This document shows positions 34,520-46,260 of a stretch of 64,000 bases of DNA, in pieces (the first letter of the stretch is position 1; each line of letters opens with the position of its first letter). The notes beneath the pieces are model-generated. The model did not search any database, had not been told where the DNA came from, and saw only the letters and a program-made list of their open reading frames with translations. The translations under genes and the position numbers were made by a program. Source of the DNA: Euptelea pleiosperma (Eukaryota > Streptophyta > Magnoliopsida > Ranunculales > Eupteleaceae); assembly GCA_035048495.1 (NCBI GenBank), contig CM068544.1, forward strand, positions 46,215,893 to 46,279,892, written 5' to 3'.

Positions 34520-37500
34520 TTAGATGCTCTCCATATTGACTCTCAGCCCAAAGCCCAGGGGAAATAGAGGGTCATAAGACTGATCCCCAGCATTCATGGG
34601 CAACTGATCCACCCTTTTGAACCACGTCACTGGGAGAAGGCCCTCAAATTCATAATCTCCAAACACAACATCCGCTATTCCTCCTCCTTCACTCCCTGGC
34701 AACCAAGCAGCAACCAAAGCATCCATCTTCTCCAACAGCTCCGGTGCCAAAACTAGGGGCCTTCCAGATATCAGAATAACCAATGTGGGAACTCTGCCAG
34801 CTACTGAGTTTATCAAGTCAATGCCATTAAAGGGGATTTCAAGCTCTGAATTGTCACCCAAGACTTCCGCATATGCAGCTTCCCCCACAACAACAATAGC
34901 AAAGGAGAAATCATGATCTGCAAAGGTGGCTGGCGATGGATATTGCTCATAGATCACTTCTGTTTTGTCTCCTACTATTTCTTTAATGGCGTCCAAGATG
35001 GTTGTGCCTGCAGCATAAAAGATCTATGTAAGTCTTATGCTCACATGCATCCAAGAGGAGTGTTCCATTTACAATAGGCAGAAGACATCCGATTCACATA
35101 ATTTGCATGGTTCTCATTCCAAGACGGTACCAGTAGAAGCTTCAACCATGGTATCAATAGTAACAGAAGAACTGAATCTAAAAGGATATTACTAGAAAAT
35201 GATTCAGGGCCCATAAAGCCCAATTCTCCAAAATTAACTAGCTCCTGAATCAACTTCTAAAAAGGCTAGGTTCAACGCAAGTAAAGTTCCCCACGAAATT
35301 AATGGAATTGGTGGAATTAGATGTTGTTTCAAATTACAAAATGATCAAGATCGATCCTTCAAATAAAGAATTTGTCCGAATCTATATCAAAGAGATGCCT
35401 GGGGCCTTATGATTATTAGCTAAGTAACATATAAAATAGAAAAGATCATTAAATTGAGCTGTGTACGTAATCCCTTCATGAGAGCATTAAGATGGCATTT
35501 GTCATTCAGGAAAAGTTTAATTTCCACTAATCAAATTGCAATTTTTTTTTTAGAACTTTAAGAAAGTTAATGGTAATATTCAGTTTATGTTCACAACGCC
35601 ACAACATACCAACTGTAATTCTGCCACCGCTTCCATGCCAGGTAATTGTCCATCCTCCGCACTGGTATCCAATATCATCAGCATGTCTTCCTGCAACCAG
35701 AATTCTTCTGGCATTTCTATCTAAAGGAAGAAACGGTTTCTTTGGATCCTTTCCATTCTTCAACAGAACCAAGGACTTGCGAACCGCTTCACGTGCTAAT
35801 TCTCTATGCATCTGAAGAGAAATAAGAAAGGTGGATTTAGATCCTAATTCACAAGTTAACAGTTCAGATTATTTACAACCAACAACTGACTAGGCAGTCT
35901 AAAAGTCAATTGCTGAATGCCATATAAAAGATGCTATAGCAATGGATAGATATTAGGAAGTAATTCAATTATTTCTGACACTTAATGATTATTCCAAATC
36001 CCCATTCTTTCATTAAAGTAACTTATATGATATATACAAAAAAAAAAATAGTCAGCATTCTTACCCAGTACTAAACACACAGCCACAGTTAAAGTTGTAC
36101 AGTGAGAGTATGAGGGGAGCATCCATCGTTCTCTTGAACCTTGTATTTGTGAATAAGAAAATGGGCAAAACCTAAATATCTTACTGGTTTTTTTTTTTAA
36201 TATTGCATATAAAGCAGCTATCTTTATTCCAAAAATAATCAGTAGACATTGTATTATAATAACCTGTCTTCCAAAAAAATGATATAATAACCTGGAAGAG
36301 TGATGCTAACATGGATGGATACCAAAAATGCCTCTTCAAAATTACCCAATAGCCCATACAGCCAAATAAGTTGTGGAGCATGATGTGTTACCAAAATAGA
36401 TAATTCTAAATCATAACAGGGGTCAGATTGGATCTCTTTTTTTCTTCACAGGCTGTCAGATTGAATCTTATTGTAACTCATAAGATATTCACTGCACTTG
36501 CTGTCAAACCCCTTCTAGGTTGTGGCCACTTTCTACTCCTCCTGAGCTTTCTTGCCATATCTAAAATGGCTTCGAGCATCCGGCTTCACCATTGCTGCCT
36601 GCTCTCTCCTTCTTTGGCACTTATCAAGTTTTTTTTTTTTTGATAAGTCCCTTGTCAAGTTTTAGCAATATCATAAAAGAATGCTTCAAACTAGAGGGCA
36701 AAAAAGATGTGGACAAATCAACAATCATGAGCAAAAAGATATGGCCAATAATTCAGGTTTTTTGAGCTCAGTGGGAAAATGGGGTACTCTTGTATTTATT
36801 ACGTGTGGCACATCCAAACCACCTGAATGAGAACCTCAGAAAACACAAGGACCAAGCTCCATGTATTTAATTTTGCAAAGCTTACCTTGCAACCCACCAC
36901 ATCTAGCAAAGATCTATCAGTCAACGGATGTTCAAAAAGTCCAGCAGCAAATTTGACTCTCAGGATCCGTTCAACAGCATCATCTATTCTGGCCATGGGT
37001 ATCTTCCCTGATTCAACCAGAAATATCAAATCCTCTAGGAATTTTTCATATCTGAAAGGCACCATCACCTGAAAGTTTGTCAGTAAGGAAAGAGGAGAAG
37101 TGAGTAACTTGAAAGAACCTTCAGTTAAGCTTTTGGAATTTGGATTTCAAATACTACCATGTCCACTCCTGCATTAACTGAAGCCAAAATGCAGTAACGA
37201 TAGTCTGATCCATGAGGTTGAGAAAGTCGATCAATACCTTCCCAGTCAGAAATCACAAAACCCTGCAGATGAATCCTTGGTCCTGAGAGATACTTCGATA
37301 TGTATCAAAATCTTACTTCGATATGTATCAAAATCTTAGTAAGGCAATAGCATTCAAAGGAAACAAGAATTAAAAGGGGATTTAACTACTGTGAATACAA
37401 AGGTTCAGATATTTTTAAACAACATAACAAGAAGCTTAATGATTCATTCAAGGATTCTAGGAGAAAAACAGGTCCTTTTGTCATTCTAGGTTGGTTTATC

Positions 37501-40500
37501 TAACACATTCATGAAGAAGTCAACTTGAAGGAAGACAAGCTGACAATAATCATATCGAATGCATTGAATTATGTTTCAGAATTATATGCCCGATTGAAAT
37601 GATGTACTAAGGGGGGGAAATTGGCTCATTTTAGGAGTCCTAAAAAGGGAATAAGAGCTTGTTCAGAGGACCACTGGTTCTTTTACCTTAAAACCCAGCT
37701 TATCTTTCAATATACGTGTTAGGAGAAAATAGTCCGAATGCAATTTGTTTCCATTCCAGCTGGAATAGGACGCCATTATAGTGGAAACTCCTTGAGATAG
37801 GCATTCTAGATAGGGTGCCATATGGATTCTCTCCAAGTCACTAAAGGATGATACAGTATTCCCCTCATTTATCCCTCTGTTAGTACCCCCATCTCCAACG
37901 AAATGCTTGGCACAGGCAACGACACTATTTCTGCAATCAAACAAATGAATGTCATATGGGCCAAGACTATGCAATTTGATTGCCAACAGATGTTCTAACT
38001 TCTAAACACATTTAGAATTTTCAAACTTTATTTCCAAGAAGCAGCAGAAATTGGTTACAGAAGGTAGAATATAATATTATTTCAAGACTGGAAATATCTA
38101 GGGATCACAAGATCTGAAAGCAGAAGCAACATAAGTTTGAAAATCTCAAACTGCAACGAAACAAACTCTCCGGCTGACCAGGGCGTTAAGGTCCCCCAAA
38201 TTTGTATTTGGGGTCCATCCTGCCTTGGAGAAGAGACTATTTTGTATGTACTTTGTTCTTTTTTTTCCCCCATTTAGTATGACTTTCCTAAATTCTCACA
38301 TGAGGAAATGACACAATACGATTAACCATGGCATGAACACAGAAAAAGAAAGATATCCAGAAATGACTTCTCTACCTTCCGGCCACATAAGGGTAGCCCA
38401 TAGGGTGTCCTTCGGGTGGCGATCCCTGCAATCCCGCAACAATGGAAGCCATCTTCCTAACAACTTCAGTGTCTTCGCTGAAACACTCATAGCATCTTCC
38501 CCATCTGGGATCTCTGCAGACCTGTCACAACCCATTGTTGTGTGAGTTGGACAAAATGCTGCACCAAGATACAAGGAATATAATCTATAGAAGAAAAGGC
38601 ACTGATGCTTACTCACTGAAAATCCTTAATTCTTTCTAGCTTACACCTTGGCTGGATATATGGAATTCAGGCATGCTTGGACTATTTTTTTTTTTTTTTA
38701 TTAGTCGGCAAGCTTGGACTGTTAGATTCACATATTTCCACATATCGTGCAAAAGTTAGAGACAAATAAGAGAACCAAATCATATCAAAATAGAAAAACT
38801 CAATTGAGCAATGAATACCTGTGACAGAACCTGTTTACCAGGGTAAATTATACAGTAGTCCTTTTCGATCCCCCAATCTTAATCAGGAAAACCCTATGGT
38901 CATATTCAAGAAGAATTCATTTACATCCAGAGGGTCTTCGAAGATGTTACCATTCTACGTCCTAATCATTATAACATGATCATGTAATTTTTAGAATCCA
39001 GTGGAAGTTTTCCAGTCAATTTGTTTCTTCATTCAATCTTAAATTCCAATACCCCACCTGCTTGCTATATTTATTTATCAGGAGCCACAACCCTACTCAT
39101 GTAGCTTGAGATTTCAAGTAGCTAGCATTAAGAAGTAAAATCTTATTAACGACCAACTAGAAAAAAGGGGTATAACACCTATTATTTCACCATGTTTTGG
39201 GATGAATCAAATAGCAAGGTCAACCAGGTATTGTTCTTTCTATTCAAATTATTTCAAATTCACATTAATCAATTTCCTGTTAATTCTTTAGCATAAATTT
39301 GGAAGATTGGTGTTTCCCAACCAATAGTTATACAATGCAATGTTTATGGCATGTTATATCCTGGCTGATGCAGGACAAGAGGAACCCCGTTTTGCGATCG
39401 GAAGACTTGATAGTATCACTCCATCAAGTTTTGAAGGACTCTTCCGCTCCAAGCATCTCACCCTGAAAATTGGGAATCTCTCCAAAAAGAAAAAAAATCT
39501 CTTCATTCATTGTCCCCAAAATCAAAGATTATAGCCCTATTTATAAAATTCTAACTGCCCTAATCCTAATCAAACTAAAAGACTTTCGATAGAAAAATCA
39601 CTCTTCCTTGCAAGGCATCTCACCATGCAACTTTTTTTTGGAAATCGCTCCCAACAAAAAAGCGAATTGCTCCATACTCTTCCAAATATTCTTGGACTTC
39701 AATTAGTTTCTCAGCTTCACATTTTTTTGACTGGGTTAACCAAGTTGGTCAAAGGTCCTAGTCTGGTCAACTGGTTATGAACTATTTGGGATTGGGGTGA
39801 GGCTAAAACAGGTTTAGGGTAAATGGGTGTTTGGTTTTGGATGGAAAGTAAATCAGAAATAGTACTTGTTTGGATGTGGGAGTATGACAGAATGGGAATA
39901 AGGGTTGTTTGAATACAAGGATAAGGTAACTCGAGATTAGGTAAATAGGTCATGGGTAGGGTTGCGGGTCGGGCCGAACCTTGGGTCATGTGTCGGGTAA
40001 ACGGGTTAGATCATGAGTCGGGTAAGTGGACCTAATCTAATGGACTGGGCTCAAATAGATAGGGTTGTTAGGCTTGTGGGTTTTATCGGCAGAGTGGCGA
40101 GATTTTGGCAGTGGAAAAGGTTAATTATGGCCTCGGCAAGATGGATTTTTTGTGATGGAAAACCCCTTTTCTTCTTCTTATTCATCTTCTTCCCATGAAC
40201 AGTCCCCTATACCCTTGTGAGAAGGTGGTTGAAGCGATGACAGATCGATAGTGGCGATGTTAGGACTTTTCAGATCTGATACCAACTTTGATGCGGGACA
40301 AGTAAAACAAGTGAAACCTCGTTCTGCGATCAAAAGACTCGATAGAATCACTCCATCGAGTTTTGAAGGAATCGCTCCTTCGAGAAGAATCACTCTTCCG
40401 CTTCAAGCATTTACTCGAAAATTTTGGAATCTCTCCCAAAAAGAAAAAAAAATCTCTTCATTTCCAAAAGTTGTCCCCAAAATCAAAGATTACAACCCTA

Positions 40501-42324
40501 TTTATAAAATTATAACTTTCCTAATCCTAATCAAACTAAAACTTTCTAAAAGTATCTAAAACTAATTACAACTCTAATAAAAAAATAACAATCCTAATTA
40601 AAATAAAATTAATTGATCCAATATAGTTGCAGACTATCAAGTAGAAAGCTCCCGCATCACTAGCACTATATAGGGCATTTGGCAAGAGCAGTGCAGGCTT
40701 TAGATCGTGCTTCTAATAAGATGGAGATGTGAATCTAGATCTATAGGCCCTGAACAGGCAGCACCAATGCAATTGACATGGAGTTCGAGACAATATAGAA
40801 TTGGGTCAAGCTCCAATCCAAGTATCCACTTTGTGTTTGGACTAATGGTGATTAAATGTTAGTTATCTATTGGCTAAACATGAAGTACCCCCACACTAAT
40901 CATCTCTTGTAGGAATCTAACAATGGCTACATCTCCCATCCTCATCAAAGGATACAAAGGAAATGCTGAGGAAAAATGGTCGAATCTTGGTGTTTGTTGT
41001 ATCTCCATCATGGTTTTCAGATCATATTCCTGAAGTTTACTACTTATCACTCAGAATCTATTTAAGAATAGACTTCATGCCAATAAAATAACTCATTGAT
41101 TGGCTTAGCTTGTTTTATTTGGGAGTAGAACTATTTCACTCTTGCAAAATGCCCAAAAGGCTATGCTGCAAATATATGGATATGGGTATTAGAGTCCGAC
41201 TTGGGTGCATAGTGTCCAATTTGGCAAACCTTGAAAAATAGGATCTGTGGACTCGACAATATACCTTCAATAATGTGAAACAAAGTCCAACAAAAAAGAC
41301 CAACAACAGCATAACAAGAAAGGATTTGAAGGCATATGACAGAAGATAAAACTTTTAATAGAGTCAAGTGGTGAAATATGATTCAAGTTGCCAACCCCAG
41401 ATAGTTGGGATAAGGCGTATGGTGATGATGATGAATTAATATCCTTGTTTAATTATACTCTATAAACAGAGAAAAAAAACTATCTGATTAGTGTATCCGC
41501 TGACAAAGAAATATGCACAAGGGGGAAAAATGGAACAAACAAAGGAAAATTCCGACTGAATGACTTTATATCAACTTACAGCTACACAAGGAGCAAAAGT
41601 ACAATGCACACCAGTCGCTCTAATTTCAAGAGCGGTCGCGACTCCAATCCTTCGAACCAAATCAACATCTCTATAAGAAATTCAGATAATTAGGGTTTGA
41701 GTGATTAACATTTTTATGGAGTGATAATATATCCGATAATTTTCAACAATTAAAATGCACAGTTCTTGCTAATTTAACAAATTTACATCAGTTTATAAAT
41801 TGTTTTTAGAAACATAAAAAAGAGCTTACATAAAAAATGTGTATATATAAGAAAAAAAAAGATTTTAAAAATCACCGGGTAGCTCCGAGGCTGACGTTGT
41901 GAGGGAAGATGGTGGCACCATATACATTGTTGTGTCCGTGAACGGCGTCGGTCGCATAGAGAATCGGAATCCCAAGACGCGACTGTAGAGCTGAATTCTG
42001 AAAGGAGTCGACCATATCGGCCCAAGCAGCCGCTGGGGCTCGATCGAACGGTGCGCTGCCGCCACCGCTGAGAATGCTTCCTGTAAAGAAACCATCGATT
42101 GAATGACAAAATGCGAAAAGAAAAGAGTTATAGAAGAGTCTGAACAGAGAGAGACCTATGGAGAGGTCTCTAATGGCGGAGGGATTAGCGACAGATTTCT
42201 CGATTTGGGTCATCTGGGCTACTTTCTCCTTCAAAGTCATTCGAGAGAGGAGGTCTCTAACCCTAGCCTCGACTGGCTCGTTAGGGTTTCTGTAGATACA
42301 ATTCACTTCTTCTGCTCCACTCAT
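34520..42324 (-). CDS. GH3 family beta-glucosidase / exo-beta-glucanase (nine exons, intact)
   Basis: Exons, in transcript order: 42324-42156, 42080-41876, 41670-41580, 38521-38376, 37930-37687, 37262-37158, 37068-36886, 35811-35610, 35007-34520. They join in frame with GT-AG introns to give 610 residues. Plant GH3 enzymes remove glucose from the non-reducing ends of beta-glucans and related glycosides by a retaining mechanism. Visible motifs: [22 protein letters not shown], the nucleophile Asp291 in GFVISDWEG, the clamp Trp439 (WTITW) and the acid/base Glu496 in VGEAAYAE. These match Asp285, Trp434 and Glu491 of barley ExoI. The N-terminus (MSGAEEVNC) has no signal peptide, as in the cytosolic-looking At3g47000 clade. 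Intron 3 (38522-41579) carries an LTR retroelement and a LINE tail. A transposon stack begins about 155 bp upstream of the ATG. Confidence 0.93.
39366..40659 (-). mobile_element. Small non-autonomous LTR retrotransposon (TRIM/LARD-like) in GH3 intron 3
   Basis: The right LTR (40289-40659, 5' LTR on the minus strand) begins TGATGCGGGA and ends with the exact inverse TCCCGCATCA. The left LTR (39366 to about 39589) starts TGATGCAGGACAAG, lines up with it and lacks the U3 end. Next to the 5' LTR the minus strand reads TTGGTATCAGATCTG, a methionine-initiator-type primer binding site. The LTR has a TATA box (TTTATAAATAGGG on the minus strand). Flanks CTGGC (39361-39365) and CTAGC (40660-40664) are a 5-bp duplication with one change. 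The interior of about 0.7 kb has no coding frame. It lies in the same orientation as the host gene. Confidence 0.8.
41389..41430 (+). mobile_element. RTE-type LINE 3' tail
   Basis: GCCAACCCCAGATAGTTGGGATAAGGC followed by a (GAT)n-like end is the signature 3' end of plant RTE LINEs. Only this short 5'-truncated tail is clear. It lies in GH3 intron 3, antisense to the gene. Confidence 0.6.
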
Positions 42325-42479
42325 CTTTCTCGTTCACGCTCTTGCGCTCCCTTTCTCTCTATCTCTGCTCCAAGAAAACTTGAATCTACCTTTCTTCCTC
42401 GCCTGTATTTGTTCGTTGACTTTGTTACTTGTTCTTTTCTCTTACGGTCCTACCTGCTGGCCGGACACCTTTTGTCTAC

Positions 42480-42675
42480 GAGTAAAACTTTGATGACAGG
42501 GCTCAATATGAGCCACGTGGTACAGTCTTAGAGGACTATAACCGTATTGATGTTTGGCCAATCCCCCGCAAACCAAAAATCAGCCCGATTAGCCATTTCT
42601 AGGCGTTGAATTGGAATTATTTTGAGCATTACTGACCATTATTTGAGGTACAGAGATCCAAAAGTTTGAAATCAC
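42480..42675. mobile_element. Left half of a GAGTAAAACTT-family MITE
   Basis: Starts GAGTAAAACTTTGATGACAGG, then GAGCCACGTGG, CCAATCCCCCGCAAACC, AATCAGCCCGATTAGC and GAGGTACAGAGATCC. It stops at the palindrome beginning near 42676; the right half is missing. It begins about 155 bp upstream of the first GH3 gene's ATG. Confidence 0.65.
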
Positions 42676-43237
42676 TCCCTTGAAATTTGAAAGTAATTTG
42701 TAACACCCCCTTATACTTTCAAACTTTAGGAGTAACCCCCTTGACCTAGTTTAACTATCATTTGACTAACATTAAAATGTGACATGCATCATGCGGCTGT
42801 TAATGCACTTATGAAAGGACCATAATATTGCAGTACATGCTAACAGCGTGTGATTCAAGTCCGTTTTAACTTAAGGCAACCACTGTTAAACTAGGTCAAG
42901 GGGGGATAAAACTTTGATGACTGGGCCCTGTCATCGAAGGAGATGACAGGGCAGCAGATCATGGCACCTGGATTTTGTACGGTTGGACCACTCGGCCTCA
43001 CCGCACATGTACACGGGTGAGTGTTTTAGCAAAAAGTACTCAAGTACGCGCCTGGGTACGTGTGTGGTGAGGCCGAGGTGACCAGTCCGTCCAAAATACA
43101 CGTGCTGTGATCTGCTGCCCTGTCATCTCCTTCGATGACAGGGCCTTGTCATGGAAGTTTTACTCGTCAAGGGGGGTAATCCTAAGGTTTGAAAGTATAA
43201 GGGGGTATTACAAATTACTTTCAAATTTCAGGGGGGT
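42676..43237. mobile_element. Inverted-repeat element split by a MITE
   Basis: Outer arms TTGAAATTTGAAAGTAATTTG..ACCCCCTTATACTTTCAAAC (left) and the inverse (right, 43180-43230) flank a younger element at 42904-43165. Class uncertain. Non-coding. Confidence 0.6.
42904..43165. mobile_element. MULE-like MITE, GAGTAAAACTT family, exact 9-bp TSD
   Basis: Ends are GGATAAAACTTTGATGAC and the inverse GTCATGGAAGTTTTACTC. The 9-mer GTCAAGGGG is exact at 42895-42903 and 43166-43174. Arms of over 90 bp pair (GATGACAGGGCAGCAGATCA; CACTCGGCCTCACCGCACA). It lacks the usual AATCAGCCTGATT core, so the interior has been replaced. Confidence 0.8.
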
Positions 43238-43493
43238 GTTACTAAAATACCAAAAAATTAAATAATTGAGAATGGATTTTAGTTGGTTCTACTGAGGAGC
43301 CAACTTTGTTTTGGTGTGGCCTGTTTGGAAAACCAAAAATTAGAACCAGATGAGGTCAGTCCAGGTCTAGTCGTTCTAGCCTGCCTTTGGTTGTTCGTGG
43401 TGGTGGTGCTTACTTTTTGGACCCTTTTTTTACTTTTTCAGATTTTGCCCTTGAAAGTTGATCAGAGTTGGCTCTTAGAAAAGAGGTTGCAAC
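43238..43493. other. Gene-free spacer
   Basis: T-rich spacer between two transposon stacks; no feature recognised. Confidence 0.35.
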
Positions 43494-43865
43494 CAGGCCC
43501 GGCTTGACCATTAGGCAAATGAGGCGGTTGCCTAAGGCCCCCCACAGGTAAGGCCCCAAAATTTCAGAAATTTTCAAGTGTTCTTAATATTTTTTTTTTA
43601 TGAAAAGGCCCCACCTGTCCATTTGTGTCGGGCCCCTCCAATCACATAAGACTATGCTACAGCCGGACAAATGTAGTCTACAATTGTTTGCAGACTTAAA
43701 AGTATGCAAACATTGTATTCACCATTGAATTCTCCTTGAAAAACATGTTTTTAATTTTATTTTTGAAAACATTGAAATCACATAGGTTTAAGGGTATTTC
43801 TGGAAAAAAAAAGGCCCCATTTAGAGATTTCACCTAAGGCCTCAACTTGTATTAAGACGGCCCTG
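43494..43865. mobile_element. hAT-like MITE, exact 8-bp TSD
   Basis: Ends are CAGGCCCGGCTTGA and TTAAGACGGCCCTG, with inner arms GGCGGTTGCCTAAGGCCCC and TCACCTAAGGCCTCAACTTG. The 8-mer GTTGCAAC is exact at 43486-43493 and 43866-43873. CAGGG-type ends with 8-bp duplications point to hAT. Confidence 0.8.
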
Positions 43866-43873
43866 GTTGCAAC

Positions 43874-44294
43874 TTGCAACATCAAACCAGTTCTTCCATC
43901 GCATAACTAGGTTAGGCCCCGAAAACACTGCCAGACCTAGTTTGGCACCTTCCTAACCTAGGCCCATGCTCCCAAACACCACCTAAAGTTCACATATATC
44001 AGAATAACGACAATGCATTTCAAGTCCGGTCGACCGAGCGTTCTCGATCAATGCCTAGACAAGACATATCTACAGAGGCCTCATGATGCCTCATGATGTA
44101 TTGGCTAACTCATTAATGGCTTTTATTCCATAGGGACTCTCAATTGGAAATCAAACTAGATCGCATAGAAAATGCCACGTGCCCTGTTTCGAGGGTATTT
44201 TCATAGTTCTGTGAAAGAAGTGCAGGTGTAGTTTTCCATAAATCTATGACTAACACCACAAAATGCATAAATCTAAAATATTAAGATCGAAAAA
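43874..44294. other. Gene-free stretch downstream of the truncated GH3 copy
   Basis: 44010-44115 is patchily similar to 48568-48655 (CGACCGAGC, GCCTCATGAT, TTGGCTA.(C)TCATTAAT), so the duplication that made the truncated copy reached past the stop codon. Confidence 0.5.
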
Positions 44295-45066
44295 CTACAC
44301 ACTAGAGATGCTCTCTGTATTCATCTTCAACCCATAGCCCAGTGGAAAAAGAGGATCATAACATTGATCCCCATAATTCATTGGCAATTGATCCACAGTT
44401 TTGAACCAAGTCACAGGGAGTAAGCCTGTGAATTCAAAATCTCCGAACAAAACATCCGCTATTCCTCCTCCTTCACTCCCCGGCAACCAAGCAGCAACCA
44501 ATGCATCCATCTTGTCCAACAACTCCGGCGGCAAAACAAGAGGCCTACCCGATATTAGAATCACCAACGTTGGAACTTTATCAGCAACTAAATTTATAAT
44601 GTCATTGCCATTAAAGGGGATTTCAAGCTTTGTACTGTAGCCACTGCTTTCAGCATATGCAGGCTCCCCTACGACAACGACGGCAAACGAGAATTCTCGA
44701 CCTTCAAAGGTGTCTGGCAATGGGTCTTGCTTATAAACCACTTCTGTTTTCTCTCCAACCGCTTCTTTCATTGCTTCCAATATAGTTGTGCCTACAAAGA
44801 GGGAAAAAACTATTTAGAAATCATGAGACTCTTAGGAAGGATTAGGCACAAGGCAGTTTTTTTCTAGGGACAAATCTCATGTTCATCACATTCTATTTAC
44901 CAATTGTAACGCGGCCACTGGTTCCATATTTGGTAATCGTCCATCCTCCGCACTGGTATCCAAGATCATCAGCATGTCTACCTGCAACAAGAATTCTTCT
45001 GGCATTTCTATCTAGAGGAAGTAATGGTTTCTTTGGATCCTTTCCATTCTTTAACAGAACCAGGGA
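44295..45066 (-). pseudogene. 5'-truncated GH3 beta-glucosidase copy (last two exons)
   Basis: Contains the end of exon 8 (45066-44901) and all of exon 9 (44791-44295), ending ESISSV-stop. The intervening intron (44792-44900) is almost identical to the corresponding intron of the gene at 48663-52934, so the two copies separated recently. Exons 1-7 and the start of exon 8 are absent: identity stops abruptly after 45066, and a MULE-type terminus (GAGCCCGACCC) ends at 45170. The remaining frame is open and keeps the acid/base codon GAA (44649-44651, AYAES), which the longer copy has lost, as well as Lys in place of the clamp Trp. Without the nucleophile domain or a promoter it cannot make an enzyme. 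Confidence 0.85.
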
Positions 45067-45889
45067 TTGACTTTTTGACAAAGCACAACCACCATTGGAT
45101 TCTCAGAATCGATGCCTGAGAGCGAACGAGCATTATTGGTGCCAAAAAGTTGGTCCCTCGAGCCCGACCCTACTTTAATTCCTATGGTTATATCCTGCTT
45201 TTTCCTACGGTATGTATAGCCCGTCTCGTGTTGTCTACTGAAAATAGTATTTATCTTTCATATCTAGATTCAGAGATGAAATTGGTTAACTGTGCACAGG
45301 ATGCCTTTTTTCTTTTTCCCAGAATCACCGAGCAACATTCGATGTACCTCAATAATTCATCGACCCCCCCGACATGTCTGATTCTTTTTCTTTTAATATT
45401 AGGAATGCATAGGTTTATTAATGGCCCAAGTTTGGGTCGAGCCAGCTCTGCCCAATTCCGGCCTGAGAAAGGTGTACCTATGCACAAGCCCGGTACGTAC
45501 AGCGGGCCTTAAAAACAAGCCCAAACCCAGACCATCGGGCCTATAATGCAGGAGATCATTTGGTCGGGGTCTAAAATCCCATTGGATCAGTCCAGCCCAT
45601 TAACTCCCCTAAGAATGTGATTCCTACTCGGGTTGGAATTTGACACGTCTATGTAAGGATATTTCAGTTATTAGTTGAGCAGCCCTCCTAACATGGATAT
45701 GGGGTTGGACTTGGGGTGTAAATGTGGCCCGTAAACCCGTGGCCCGACCCATCTCCTCTAAGGATCAGTCCCGAGCTTGATATTTTGGAGCCCACACACT
45801 TTAAAAGTTTAATTTATGTACTTATCATATAAAATTAACATTAAAGAAATATCTATATAACAAAATAGGGAAGTTGTCTCCCCACTTAT
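45067..45889. other. Gene-free stretch with a MULE-type terminus
   Basis: 45092-45170 (GGATTCTCAGAATCGATGCC ... GTCCCTCGAGCCCGACCC) ends like the GGGTCGGGCTC MITEs and loosely resembles the right half of the element at 53408-53555. Remaining sequence is unassigned. Confidence 0.4.
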
Positions 45890-45894
45890 ATGTT

Positions 45895-46260
45895 TCAACA
45901 AAGGATGGCCGAGATCTTATCCCCCAAATGGACAGTGGGTCTCAGCCACTCACCTGATTTTGGCAAATGCTTTGTTGGGGAGTGCCGAGGGCACGGGCCA
46001 CCCACTATCAATATAACAAGTGACCGTGGTTTTCTTATACCCCATCTTATCTTATATGGCTTCAATAATGAGTGGCTGAGATCCACTATGCTTCATATCG
46101 ATGGTCGAGATGAACTCCCACCTGATTTTGACAAGCACTTTCTCGGAAAGTGCCACGGACACGGGCCACCCACGCATATAACAAGACAGCTCAGTTGTAT
46201 TCTCTTATATTATCCATCAATCTAATGTGGACGGTTAGATAAAGAGTGGTTGAGATCAAA
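45895..46260 (+). repeat. Diverged tandem duplication
   Basis: Two copies (about 45905-46082 and 46100-46257) share CACCTGATTTTG.CAA, GGAGTGCCGAGGGCACGGGCCACCC-like and GAGTGGCTGAGATC phrases. A third partial copy (TGCTGTGGGCACGGGCC) lies at about 46475-46535. Non-coding. Confidence 0.55.

Noticed and set aside
39717..40198. Coding frames inside the LTR retroelement
   Set aside because: They are short, show no gag, protease or polymerase motif, and the interior is too small for an autonomous element.
44295..45066. A functional third GH3 enzyme
   Set aside because: Exons 1-7 with the nucleophile domain are absent and no promoter or upstream exon is found before unrelated repeat sequence.
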